Below are positions 1 through 11,025 of a stretch of 64,000 bases of DNA, in pieces; within the stretch, counting starts at the first letter, position 1; every line of letters starts with the position of its first letter. The notes below the pieces were generated by a model that was not told the origin of the DNA, did not search any database, and saw nothing but the letters and a program-made list of their open reading frames with translations. This DNA comes from Mytilinidion resinicola (Eukaryota; Ascomycota; Dothideomycetes; Mytilinidiales; Mytilinidiaceae). The position numbers and the translations under genes are program-made. The stretch spans positions 803,410 to 867,409 of the forward strand of contig NW_022985449.1 in assembly GCF_010093595.1 (NCBI RefSeq), written 5' to 3'.

Positions 1-586
1 TCTCCGCGATGCGGCCGGACGGCGCAGAACTCGGAGGCACGATGGAGGTGTCAGCGGACTGGGGTGAGGATCATGGTAAAGAGGGAGGCGTCATGGGATG
101 GGATTTGCCGGTGCTGGAGAATCGATGGTGGTCGCCCTCCTGCGGCGGTGCTTCCAGTAGCAGGTATTCACTCTAGGCGATGCGTGACGCTGATTAAGAG
201 TGGCGGACGAGGAGGTGATGTCTGGACTTTCGTCACTAACCTTGGAACTGCTCCCCTCGTCGATGCGCTCATTGGACGGGACGTAACAGCCGCCCTAGGG
301 CTGGAACTCAACACCATCACCCTACATCGTGCCCGGCCTCGATATATTGCGGGCTTCGATGCTCTTTCCACCGCACTGGCACACGGCATCCATGACCTCA
401 CCAACAGAGAAGGGAAGCCATTGTCCATCGCTTGTCCTGCTCCTTGCCTCGACCCACATCACCGCCCCCACCACGATCCTCGCAGGCAATACATAAATCT
501 GATTCCATACCAAGACCGCTACAGCCGGATGCGTCATAGCCAGTTGCTGAAGCTGGAGAGACGGCCAATGCAGCCCGGCACCCGCC
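1..586. other. Left-edge intergenic DNA, no gene assigned
   Basis: Upstream sequence of the ankyrin/DIL gene. Long frames exist on both strands, but they lack an ATG start or any recognisable domain. On the minus strand, bases 1-70 keep an open Ser/Pro-rich frame that could belong to a divergent gene running off the left edge; this is too short to call. Confidence 0.4.
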
Positions 587-3129
587 ATGGAGTTGCCCAC
601 AGATGAACACGTCTATACCGGAGACCCGCCCAAGCAGCGGACTCTTCCTGCCGACCTCCCACGCTCGCTCGACGACCGCAGGAATGTGCCGATAATAGCG
701 GAGGAGACTGAGATGTACGATGCCTGGCAAGGTGAGGGCAGCCTGGCACGCTCGCTCGTCCTTGAATTGACTGAACCGTCTAGGACAGTCGCAGTTCCTC
801 ACAACGCCCGTTCCTGCCCGCCCAATTAGCTTCAACCTCTCCCTCGACGATCCGAGCTACGGGGACGAACACGCCGTACAGAACCTCGAAGACAGCGATA
901 GCCGGCTTGTCCAGATGCTAGCGAACCAGGCCCGGTTGAAAAGCGATAATCCGGCCGCCGGGGACGAGGCAAAAGTCATAACTGATGAATCGCTCTCAGT
1001 GGAAGAGAAACAGCAGGCTCTCCAGGGGCTGTTGAATCTGGCAGCGTCTAACGGGGATGTGGAGAGGGTCAAGCGCCTCGTCAGTGGAGATGCGAAGGAA
1101 TACATCGATGTCAACGCCCACGACGCCGACGGGACGCCTCCGTTGATATACGCCAGCTGCTTCGGACACGAGGAAGTGGTTGCCGCACTTATCGCGGCGG
1201 GCGCAGACGTCGACCGACAGGACCGGAATAGATGGAGCTCACTGATGTGGGCCATGACAAACCGTCATAAAGGGATAGCCAAGCTGTTACTCGATAATGG
1301 CGCATCCCCGGAAGTCAAATCATCATCGGGAAGGACTGCATATGATTTCGTCGAGCCGAACAGCGAGATTTCAGAGTATCTGCATGAGAGTGGATACAAT
1401 ATCGGAAGCGTTGGAGTCAGTGGCGGCGATTTCTACACAAGCGGATTCTCACAGGATCGGTTCGAGGAGGAGATGGCAGAAAACGAAATGAAGAGACGCA
1501 TGATGATGGAAAGCGCCATCAACTTGGAAGTTGACCTGGGCAATCTTGGCCTAGATGAGCAGCCTGAGGTAAGCCACTGTTTCCATTATATGCGATGGCG
1601 ATTCTAAGAACCAGCAGTCTCCTGAAGAACTTGAAGAGGTCCAGGAGTTTGTGTGGGATCGGTGTCTGAACGATCAGATGTTCGTTTTTCAAGAGAACGA
1701 GTTAGACCGCATCCTGGACATAATCATAACCAACATGACACCACAAAGATCTCCGTCGCAGAAGCCTGTGCCGGCCAACATACTCTTTTTGAGTGCCCGG
1801 TACGCATTTTACCATTCGAGTCCTGAGCTACTGGAGACTCTGCTAGTTTCTGCCATGGACAGGATCAACGAAGTCATTGAAAAACACCAATGGGATATGA
1901 CAATCCTAGCATTTTGGATGTCCAACGCGACTTTACTTCTACATTACCTCAAAAAGGATGGAGGCCTTGTGCAAGCGACATCCGAATTTCAACTGCAGAT
2001 GGCCGAGCTTATTAACGAAATCTTCATCTTGATAATACGAGATGCTGAACGCAGGATGGACAAGGTTCTTGACACGGCAATGCTAGATCACGAAACAATA
2101 CCTGGATTTGAGGACGTTCACTTCCAACACGAGTGGAAGATATTTCGTACCAAAGCCAAGGCGAAACCAGTAGAACCCTTCGAAAAACGCTACCGTCCTC
2201 CATCCCCGAAGCGACGAGCCCAAGTATCGCCCCGAAATATCACATCACTGCTCTCTTCCACTTTGTTCGTTCTCGATCTTTACGACATACACTCTGTGAT
2301 AACCTCACAGATCTTATCACAGCTCATTTATTGGCTAGCTGCTGAGCTTTTCAACCGTATCATGGCGAACAGGAAGTACCTCGCGAGGACCAAGGCCATG
2401 CAAATTCGAATGAACATCTCGTCCTTAGAGGAGTGGGCCCGCACCAACAACCGTCAACCAGAGCACTACGAAAATGGGTCTTTGACTTCTACAGGGGAGG
2501 CAACAGTCGACGCCGCCCGACGCCACCTCGAACCAGTCGTGCAGCTACTCCAATGGCTCCAGTGTTTTTCTTCCCTTGGCGGTGACTTGGAGTCGCTCAA
2601 GGGTACCGTTCAACAGCTCCCGAGACTGTCACCGCAACAGCTCATCCACGCTGTGAAATACTACAGGGCAGAAGTAGGGGAGAAGGGATTGCCGAAGGAT
2701 GCGATGAAGTGGCTTGCTAGTCTGCAAAAAGCTGCTGCAGAACGGAAAACAAGACCACGGAAACATTCGGGTGCATCTCCAAACTCACAGAAAGCAGCCG
2801 ATTCATCACCTTCAACACCTGTGAGGCCTGGACAACAGCAGGCATTCTCGCCATCGCCTGCTCTTTCCAAGCAGTCTGAAGATGATGAAGAGGAGGCCCC
2901 AGAACATTTGCTCATGGATCCTTCGTTGATGCTCCCGTTCTCACTGCCAACCTCTACGGATATGCTGATAAGCTATGGAGCCGGCTTCGGGGGACTCAAC
3001 AAGGAGCGGGAGCGAAAATACCTGCCCACCGTTCCACCAGAGTTTCTAGCGAAGCTCGACTTGAATGGCAACAAGAACGGAGGGAACATTTACGCAAACT
3101 CAAAGTGGGACGACGAATCGTACAGCTAG
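587..3129 (+). CDS. Ankyrin-repeat and DIL (dilute) domain protein
   Basis: Modelled as exons 587-731, 784-1568 and 1618-3129 (813 aa). The ATG sits in a strong GCCATGG context, and the first join is needed to reach the conserved stretch PISFNLSLDDPSYGDE. Residues about 134-240 hold two to three ankyrin repeats (GTPPLIYASCFGHEEVV, then SSLMWAMTNRHKGIAKLLL). The C-terminal exon carries a DIL domain, the globular cargo-binding fold of class V myosin tails (FLSARYAFYHSSPELLE, FNRIMANRKYLARTKAMQI), followed by a Ser/Pro-rich linker. No myosin motor is present. This ankyrin-plus-DIL arrangement is a known fungal family of undefined role; a link to vesicle cargo or the cell cortex is inference from the DIL fold. 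The second intron could end at 1614 instead of 1617, adding one residue. Confidence 0.85.
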
Positions 3130-3463
3130 TGCATTCGGGAGCATTTTGTCAGACGGTTGTCGGCATAAAGGTTTATGATAGACGATCACCAAGTTTCAGC
3201 ATGTCTGAAGGTCAGCGTGTCGTTTCCATCCGTGTTGTTTAGTTCTCTATTGGGTATGGGGGGAAAACTTTGATCATCGGAATGCTCCATGCTTTTCACG
3301 GACCTCGCCAAATCTTACCCTGCCACTATATACTTTCCTACCCCGCGGTGGGGTAGTTTCGGTCACGGCATTTTGGAGATAGCATGCGACACCGGACTTT
3401 TCATTCACCACAACACTTAAAGGCAATTGAATACCCACAAGTTTCATTCAAACCACACACAAC
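3130..3463 (+). promoter_or_regulatory. Allantoicase upstream region with GATA-type sites
   Basis: A 334-bp gap between the DIL gene stop and the allantoicase ATG. It contains TGATAG near 3177 and AGATAG near 3377, both fitting the HGATAR core of fungal GATA activators (AreA/Nit2/Gln3). Such factors switch on purine catabolism when nitrogen is limiting. Two sites in 330 bp is suggestive only, because the core is short. Confidence 0.35.
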
Positions 3464-4709
3464 ATGGAAATTCCCGTCGTGACCCCCGAGATCCTCAAGA
3501 TCAAGAGCATTGGCGCATCTAAGTCATACCCAGTAGCCGCAGATAAGATTGCGACAACCTTTGGATCACACTACATAGGTACACCCAACCCTCCCACTTC
3601 CAATACAGCCGGCAGCAACAGCCCCCCTACCTCCTACAAGAGCGAAATCGACATGCTAACAGTAGCTATTTCCCCCTAGATCTCATCTCCAAACCTCTGG
3701 GATCGCGCATCCTCGCCTTCAGTGACGGTTCGTAATCACAGTCTTCCCGATCACTGTCTTTCATCCACTAACTTGGGCGAAAGAATGGTTCGCGGCAGCA
3801 GATAATTTGACCACACCCACGGCCCCCGTCCGCAAGCCCGGCGTCTTCACCCATGCCGGCGCCTGGTACGATGGCTGGGAGACGCGCCGCCACAACACCG
3901 AGCCCGCCGACTGGGTCGTGATCCGGCTAGGCGTGGCCTCAGGGCGCGTCGCAGGCGTCGAAATCGATACCGCCTTCTTCGACGGCAACCACGCGCCCGC
4001 AATCGCCGTCGAAGGTACCTTCAGCGCCGACGACGAGGCGGTCAAGGACCCGAAGTTCGCGGGTTGGGAAAACATACTCGAGAAGCAGGAGTGTGGGCCC
4101 AGCCAGCGCCAGGCTTGGGCGCTCGAGGGCCTGACGGAGAAGGCGTACACGCATGTGCGGCTGCTGATGTACCCAGACGGCGGCATTGCGCGCTTCAGGC
4201 TCTACGGCGTCGCGCTGCCCGTCTTCCCCGCGAGCATCGACGATGTGTTCGACCTCGCGGCGACGGTCAACGGCGGCGTCGCGGTCAGCTGCTCGGATCA
4301 GCACTTCGGGACGAAGGATAACTTGCTCTTACCCGGCCGCGGGCACGATATGGGCGATGGGTGGGAGACGAAGCGGACGAGGGGCGAGCATGTCGACTGG
4401 ACGATTGTCAGGCTGGGGACGAAGGGGGAGGTGGATAAGATTGTGGTGGACACGGCGCATTTTAGGGGGAATTTCCCGCAGAAGGTGCAGGTGTTTGCGG
4501 GGCTTTGGGAGAGTGGTGAGCCTGGCGCCGCGGATAAGGGCTGGGTGGAGGTGCTTGCGCCGCAAAAGGCGGGGCCGGATAAGGAGCATGAGTACCAGGG
4601 AGATGTGCTTAGCAATGTGAAGGGGGCGGTGTATTCGCATCTCAAGCTAGTCATTATCCCGGATGGGGGCGTGAAGCGGTTTAGAGTGTTTGGCAGAAGG
4701 AGGGTTTGA
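3464..4709 (+). CDS. DAL2: Allantoicase
   Basis: Exons 3464-3578, 3680-3727 and 3784-4709 give 362 aa, a usual length for the family. The splices restore the conserved start ADKIATTFGSHYIGDLISK and FSDEWFAAADNL. The enzyme (EC 3.5.3.4) hydrolyses allantoate to ureidoglycolate and urea in purine degradation. The protein is two copies of the allantoicase beta-sandwich repeat: the phrase DGWETRRHNTEPADWVVIRLG-like in the first half returns as DGWETKRTRGEHVDWTIVRLG-like in the second, each followed by a V-x-ID/VDTA-F-GN strand. The middle exon is only 48 nt. The coding GC content is clearly higher than that of the 5' flank. Confidence in function is high. Confidence 0.95.
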
Positions 4710-5074
4710 GGGGTTAGTAGCTTAGCGTGGTCGGTGGTTACTTGGTACACCAAAAACCCTACCATTTAATTAATCACACAAAACACAATGAGCAGAGCAC
4801 TTACGCAGAGATAATGAGAATCATCTTACCAGCCTTCCGTGATAGACTGTCCTTAAATACGTTCAGCTCTCCGCGCAACTACACCTCCCTCCTACAATCG
4901 ACATCCGCGTCCACGTCTACTCAAAGGTTCTCCAAAACCTCAACGACTTTTCGCAAGCCCAACTCTCCACACAGCTACTCATCCCTCCTATAATACACAC
5001 TCGCATTGGCATCCGCCCAACGACCTAGCTCGAAGCCAACTCTCTCACGAAACCGACCACCTCACTCAGCCACC
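4710..5074. other. Intergenic, no gene seen
   Basis: 3' flank of allantoicase and 5' leader of the small Pro-periodic ORF. An open frame crosses part of it without a convincing start; the leader is C/A-rich with TATAAT near 4990. Confidence 0.4.
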
Positions 5075-5317
5075 ATGATTTTCCCCATTCTCATCCCCAT
5101 CATCATCCCACTCATCATCCCAATCTTCTTCCCCATCGGCATGCCTATCATTTTCCCCATCATCTTCCCCCTGCTATTTCCTATCGCCACGACTTTCGCA
5201 CTATTCAACCTCTTCGCTAGCCAGGGAATCTTTTATGCCGGCGGCGACCTCGACGATGACAACGATAACGAAGCTGCGGCCTATACCGACTCTGACGACG
5301 ACTTTGAAATTATTTAG
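5075..5317 (+). CDS. Small hydrophobic protein with proline at every fourth residue
   Basis: An 80-codon ORF with start context CACCATGATT. Residues 1-37 are almost wholly Ile, Phe, Leu and Pro. Proline stands at positions 4, 8, 12, 16, 20, 24, 28, 32 and 36 without exception, so the DNA is a diverged 12-nt repeat whose codon changes preserve the pattern. A further hydrophobic stretch (TTFALFNLFASQGIFYAGG) follows, then an acidic tail rich in Asp (DLDDDNDNEAAAY, SDDDFEII). I do not recognise a family. Proline every four residues argues against an ordinary alpha-helical membrane span, so the structure is unclear. Synonymous third-position variety (att/atc, ccc/cca/cct) suggests selection on protein rather than a fresh microsatellite. 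It could still be a fortuitous ORF. Confidence 0.5.
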   Translation: MIFPILIPIIIPLIIPIFFPIGMPIIFPIIFPLLFPIATTFALFNLFASQGIFYAGGDLDDDNDNEAAAYTDSDDDFEII

Positions 5318-8300
5318 TATTGAGTGTGGTGGTGGGGTGGGGGGGGGGGGGGGGTGTGAGTGAGTCCTGCAGTAGGATTTTTTTCTACGTACTCCGCTAA
5401 TGGAACAAGCAGCATACAATCAGGTTGTGACTGATAGGGGAGTTAGGACTTGAACGTATCTGGGTCTCGAAGAGGGCAAAGTTATTAGGAGTTGTGACGA
5501 GGGAATGTGGCATGCTGTAAGACTATCTAAATGTTAGCCTCTTGAATATTCAACGTTTCGAGGGGCTTAGTAACACTATAATTGATTCTGTTCACACTGT
5601 ACACTGCCTTTTGACGTGAGCCTTTTGATTTATGTCGAAGGAGCCTGCAGCACCTTCTCTACTTGTTATCCCGCCCCTTCCTCGACCACGGGACACCATC
5701 AATTCAACCACGATCCACATCTTAGAGTGCAGTATTCCGTATTTAAGCCTCCGAATCTCTACTCCTCCCTCTATCCCATCACAGCTTCTATAATTGTCCT
5801 CCACATCAGTATGCTGTAATCTCAAACCCCCACGCTTCATGCTTCAACTTCATGGTCCTCGTCTTCGCTTCTGCGATCCTCACCTTCAGCATCCTCGTCC
5901 TCGGTACGACGATCTATGCTGCCAACGAGAGCGGAATACAAGGACACTCCACAAGGTACAAGAACCCATAACTCTACATGAAGATACATGCCTTTGCAAA
6001 AGAAGAAGTGACGACTAATAGGAGTTGGCGGGTACGACAGAATTTCGAAGTTCTTGGAGAGGTGAGTCTTCGATTCGAGCTGTCTGTTTGCGAATGAGGA
6101 AGCTGAAGCAGGCTTATAGAATGCCAATGACACCATTGAGAAGGCTTTAAGGAGTTGAGACTTTAACACTGGAGTGTGGTTCAAGGTGGAGGGTCCCACC
6201 ATCTGTGCGCTCGGAATATGCTGGTTGAGGGAGTTGAGAACGTGGTTTAGTAGCTTTGGTATCTTTGAGAGAATTTTAGACCTTGTGAATGTTGAAGTTG
6301 GGGAGTAGGATAGAGTGATTCGAATCCCGGGGGAGGCGGAAGAGGGAGGCGGAGGGGGGTTTCCAATAACCAGGTCGAGGGTCCATACAGAACACGCAGA
6401 TGTCACAGCTGGCCGATGTCACTCGATTCAAAGCAGAAAGAAGAGCTCACCTATACCAAACCTGTGACGCATGCAGCATAATCGCACCCTCACCATCCGC
6501 CTTCAAACAGATGAAGTTGTTGAGTTGAGAAGCAACTCCGCATGCATCTCGCTCACCGCCGTCGTCGTCAGCGCATCGTCAGTCCACTACACTTTCTCAT
6601 GCATAAAGCCGCATTTCCGTTTGAGAGAGATGAGAAACCCGGGAATTCTCAAACCGCTAAAGAATTTTTCGATGATCTGGACTGAGGCTCATCCAGGTCC
6701 ATGAACCGCTACGCTGTGAGGCGTGAAGCTAAGTCCCATGTCTCGTGAGTTGTATACTATAGTATAGGTGGGTTCCATACGTGAAATCCTGACGTTAAGT
6801 CGCGTTAGGGGTATAATTCGAGCCGCTGCTCATAGTAGAACCGCCGGTAATGCCTCGCCAACTTTAGTGCTGTGTATGGGATGGCAGAGGTGCACCGCTG
6901 CAAGTGATCGATGCACCGGTTTTGTGTGATTGGCTGTATCTGCATATATAGTAGCCATGTGATGATGGAGTGATCGTGCAGGTAGGTCAACTCAGTCTCA
7001 GGTGATAACAAACTTCCGTCTTCAGCACGCACCTTTTCACGATTTGTGGTCACCAACAAGCATACGCGGCAGTATACTTGACGGTAGGTAATAAAAGAAA
7101 GCGTGCGGCGAGAGTACCTGGCCCAGGGGCTCGCCTTACCGGCTAAACAAGCCCCCAAGAAGCGGTACTATGTAGATCGCGGCAGCTCCTAGCTTCCCGA
7201 GTTTGTGCAAGATAGGTGAAGGAGAGACTAGAGTGGTGGGTCTCTGAGGGACGGTAGGCGTGGAAATGTGGGGGTGTTTCACGCTTGTAATTACTTAGCG
7301 GAGGGCTGTGGTTGGGGGGATTTGCTGATGCTCCGGAGCTCCCTGAACCTCAGCTATGTAGTGTCAGCCGCGGCAAGGAGAGGATGGTAATCCCGAATGC
7401 CAGGAGAGGTGGCGTACGACACGGGAGAAGAGGAGAAGAAAGGAGGTCAATTTCCGGGTTTTCTCAATTCTCATAGGGTACCAGTAAAACTTGTGGAGTA
7501 ACAGTTCGACTACCGTCGGACCAGGTGCCAGGCAGGTGGCGTGGTGTCCTATCAGTAGTTCGTATAGTATGTACACGTCCATGTACTTGCAGGCGTTCCG
7601 TGCCAACGTCGATATGAATCTGATTACTGCTCGCTAGAAGTACCGAACGCTTGCCCAGATCCTAGCATATGTTTAGTGCCGCGTTTCACCACTAGCTTCG
7701 TCATTGCAACGGTGCTTCTTGTGCATGACTGACGATCCTTCGCAGGTGAAGTAGGACGGGCATTGAAAAGGTGTGCAATTTGGGCGCCGTTGTGATTAGA
7801 AACCGATACCTGCCCGCATTCAGGGCGGCGGAGTGCATATTCCCGTCCCGGGGTAAGGCCCTGGGATATGTGCTGGGGTGTGTCCCGGGTGTACGCCGTG
7901 GAGTGGCTTCGATGAAATCTTCCAGAAGCATGGAGCACACACCGGGGATAAATGTGAGCCCTGTCGTTGTGGAGTGCAGCAACAATCTGGGATCCCCCTG
8001 CGAGGCACTACCTCGTCGTCGTCCATATGCAGAGTACAGCCTTCTTTCAGTGGTTGCATGACAAAATGGCTTGAAATTGCGGCACTATTCGACGCCATGC
8101 CCGGTCTTCGACCAGGGCCTCGTGGCTTGACACCACTTGCCACGCGACCGGCAGCCGCTCGCAGCTGTACTATGCCCAGTAACCCGTGGATCTCCACCTT
8201 GTAGATCATGCGCCTCCTTCTGTATTCTCCTCCTCGTCCCGTCATGAACGGCTCCAAATCTTCCATGACCGCATGCAGGACATTCAACACATGCCTGTAT

Positions 8301-8723
8301 GGTGCCCCGTACATGCCTATCCAATCTGGACTATAGGAGTAGTATCGATCCCTTCCTAGTACCCTCCTCCACAACTTGTCCTGAGCTGATTGGCGTAACC
8401 CGTTTTCCGGCACGAGCTTCTTTGCACATCCTGCTCCTAAGCTTCGCTTGAGATCCGCGTCTCTTGACGCTGTTGAAATAGCCGAACCATGTTCTCTGCT
8501 CGGAAAGCACCGTTTCAAAAAGGTACGTCTAGCCACTTCATCCCATATGTCGTCGCACCAGCGAGATGGCAAACAGGTGATTTGTCGTGTCCAGGGAAGG
8601 GATCTTTTGGTGTCCTCTACTGGGAGTGCTGTCTGAGAGCAGGACAAACTTGAACTCCCGATCCATGTACCATCCACCTTGTTTCTCTACCCGTGCGGCC
8701 AGCGCAGTGCATCATATGACCGC
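5318..8723. other. Gene-poor block, no gene confidently assigned
   Basis: About 3.4 kb without a model I can defend. Two frames are long. One on the minus strand at 5837-6406 ends in an acidic run (EDEDAEGEDRRSEDEDHE) but has only a GTG start. Another on the minus strand at 7820-8677 is 285 codons, contains WCDDIWDEVARRTFLKRC and DRYYSYSPDWIGMYG, and also lacks an ATG near its start. On the plus strand, 5851-5970 encodes a 39-residue peptide with one hydrophobic segment. Each could be a single exon of a gene whose other exons I cannot join, or a relic. Confidence 0.35.
5339..5354 (+). repeat. Poly-G tract
   Basis: Sixteen uninterrupted G bases, preceded by a GT-rich run (GTGGTGGTGGGG), begin 21 bases after the stop codon of the Pro-periodic ORF. 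The tract would lie in its 3' UTR and could form a G-quadruplex; its length may also be an assembly estimate. Confidence 0.85.
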
Positions 8724-11025
8724 TCATACTTTCGGCCCTGCGGATCGTAGAAACATTTGTCGCCTTTCCTCCGCTTCCCGAATGATCTCTGATGAGAGTC
8801 GCAGACTTGGCGCTAGATGTGCGTAGCGCTCGATTTCCAATACGACGTCGTCGATAATAATATCCATCTGATGTGGCGGTGGAAGGAGTGCTGAGAGGGA
8901 AGGAGACATGGTTGCACCCATGACTAGAAGTGTTTGAGACACAATTCTACAGACTGTCAGTATTGGACTCCGCTGTAAATTTTGGATAGCTTACGAAAGC
9001 GCTCCCTGCCATAAGTATGGAAGATGTCCGGCATGGCTATAGAGGGCGTTAGATCCTGTTAACTCTGAGTCAGATGCTGATATAACATACTGAGCCGTGA
9101 TATGTTCCAGTTGCCGAATGCAAGCCTCGAGGCACTTTCTACAATTTTCTTGGACATTGGGATCCAAGGCGGTATTTTCGTCGTTTAGCACCGCTAGAAT
9201 ATAAGGCCTGAAAATGATGGTGCGACACGCAAAGTAACGTAATCTGAGTACCGTCTGAACATGGTTGGATAGCGGAACTCTGCTGTGAGGAAATTGGACT
9301 GGAAGTGGCAGTCCTTCATACCATTGAGCTAGTTGATACTCTAGCTCGGCTACTAGTGGTTCCAAAGCTGCAATTGAGGTGTTTGGCGAGGTTTTCGAGT
9401 AAATGAGATGGCTCACACGGTTGAGAAGGCGGCGAAGAGCAATTTCGGCCAGGAAGTACCAAAGCTCATCTCTGCCCATGCCCTCCTCATCTTCATCTTC
9501 GAAACCACCAGGGAGCCCAACCACTTCTTCAAATTGGACGATGCCAGAATGAGGGAGATCGAGCTCGGCCAAGAGATCACTACAACGCCGTTTGGTATCA
9601 GTCATGCCGTCCGTAGCCTCATCGCACGTGCAGAGAATAGACTGACCTTTCAAAGAGCAAAGTGTTCCAGTATACTCGTTCGCTCAATTCCTTTGCGTGA
9701 AGAGGAAACCTACCAGGAGCACTTAGAAGCAGCTGAAGCTTCATACTTGTGCTTGTCAACAAATTCCATGCTTCGAGCGGCCGTACAATGTAAAATAAGT
9801 ATGCAGATGCCAATATATGACACTGGGCAGAGAGCATCGTATTCCTTGTCATGAGGCTTGGGAGTAAAGCCCAAGCCGCAGAGAAGTAAGCCAAGCCAGG
9901 AGCGTCCTTGTCGGCTGGCTGTTGAGATATGCTTCCGGCAGCTCCGGCAGCGCCTAGTGCCAGCACCAGGAGAACAATACAGCTTTCCGCTCCTTCACGG
10001 AAGCCATGTGAGAGCGCAGTACGGTAATAGCTATTCCAGGTATGTGGGTTGACGCATGCATACCAGACATTGACCCGTTCAAAGAATGCTTGCACGTAGG
10101 TTCCAGTGTTTGAGAGGTCTAAGCTGAGAGAAGTACCTAGGCAAAGAGGCTCCCGCGCCATTTCCAGTTGGAGAAGAACTTGAGGGTCATAAGGGCGCGA
10201 TACCAGATCGCGTATCATCGGCCATTGGAGCAGATGAAGCGCCGGCGTCGTATGGATCTTTGGCATGGTCGATATATTTGACGATATGTTATGCCAAGTG
10301 CCCAGACCATTCATGGGAGGTATCATACCCATGACGGATAGATTACTGGTACTGCTTGCGAGTAGTTCTTCGTTGGTGCTATTACTGCCACTAGGCGAAT
10401 GGGTTGGCAGCGAATAGCCACCGGCTAGATTCGACTGGAGAATACCTTCAATACGATTGAGGTGCTCCAGGATGAGTTTGTCGCCCGCATCAAGCTTGAT
10501 ACCAGGCTCTCTATACACGCACTCAGCATTGAGCTCTGTGCATAGTCGGCATTTGGGCCTTGATCCATCGCATCGAGACTTCCTCGAGCGGCAGATTTCG
10601 CACTACAAATATGTAAGTTGAAGGCTGATTAGTATGAAGTGGGATGGTGTTACCGCAATTGTTGCGCGTCTACGCGGATAGTCAATTGTGTCGCTGCTTT
10701 GACGTTTTTTGGGGTTGGAGCGAGAATCGTTGCTGGTCGGGCCATTGCCCTGCATCAGCCCATCGTGGGACATCTCCCGATCAGTCGAGGATTGGGACAT
10801 GTTGCGTGGCCGTTTCTTGAAGCTTCTGGTTAAAAATCCGTTTCCTTGGTAGAAGCCATTCGGCGACTCTAAGAGGTGGAGAGATTTGAGAGTAGACTTA
10901 AGCGCAAAATTGCTTGCGTCTGGCAGATTGAAGAGGTCGAGGCAGAATGAGTCTCGCAGAAAATGGCCATTGGTGGTTGCTGCTGACACCGGACTAACAT
11001 CTGGCGATGGAGTGACGCAAGCCAT
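8724..11025 (-). CDS. Zn(II)2Cys6 transcription factor with fungal-specific TF domain
   Basis: Exons (minus) 11025-10654, 10602-9647, 9579-8995 and 8946-8724 give 711 aa. The second exon opens with the binuclear cluster CEICRSRKSRC...CRLC...C (C-x2-C-x6-C-x6-C-x2-C-x6-C), at about residue 125, preceded by basic residues PRRRATIA. The middle homology region is restored by splicing: ELSERVYWNTLLFES joins DLLAELDLPHSGI, the usual order in this family. The protein should bind CGG-type half sites as a dimer in the nucleus. Its target pathway is unknown: neighbours on both sides are unassigned DNA, and no biosynthetic cluster is visible. An N-terminal extension of about 120 residues before the zinc cluster is low complexity. 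Confidence 0.88.

Noticed and set aside
5837..6406. 189-codon minus-strand frame with acidic tail
   Set aside because: No ATG start, and the opposite strand has an equally plausible short hydrophobic ORF; neither can be preferred.
7820..8677. 285-codon minus-strand frame
   Set aside because: It begins at a GTG, has no ATG for over 100 codons, and shows no domain. It is kept only as a note in the gene-poor block.
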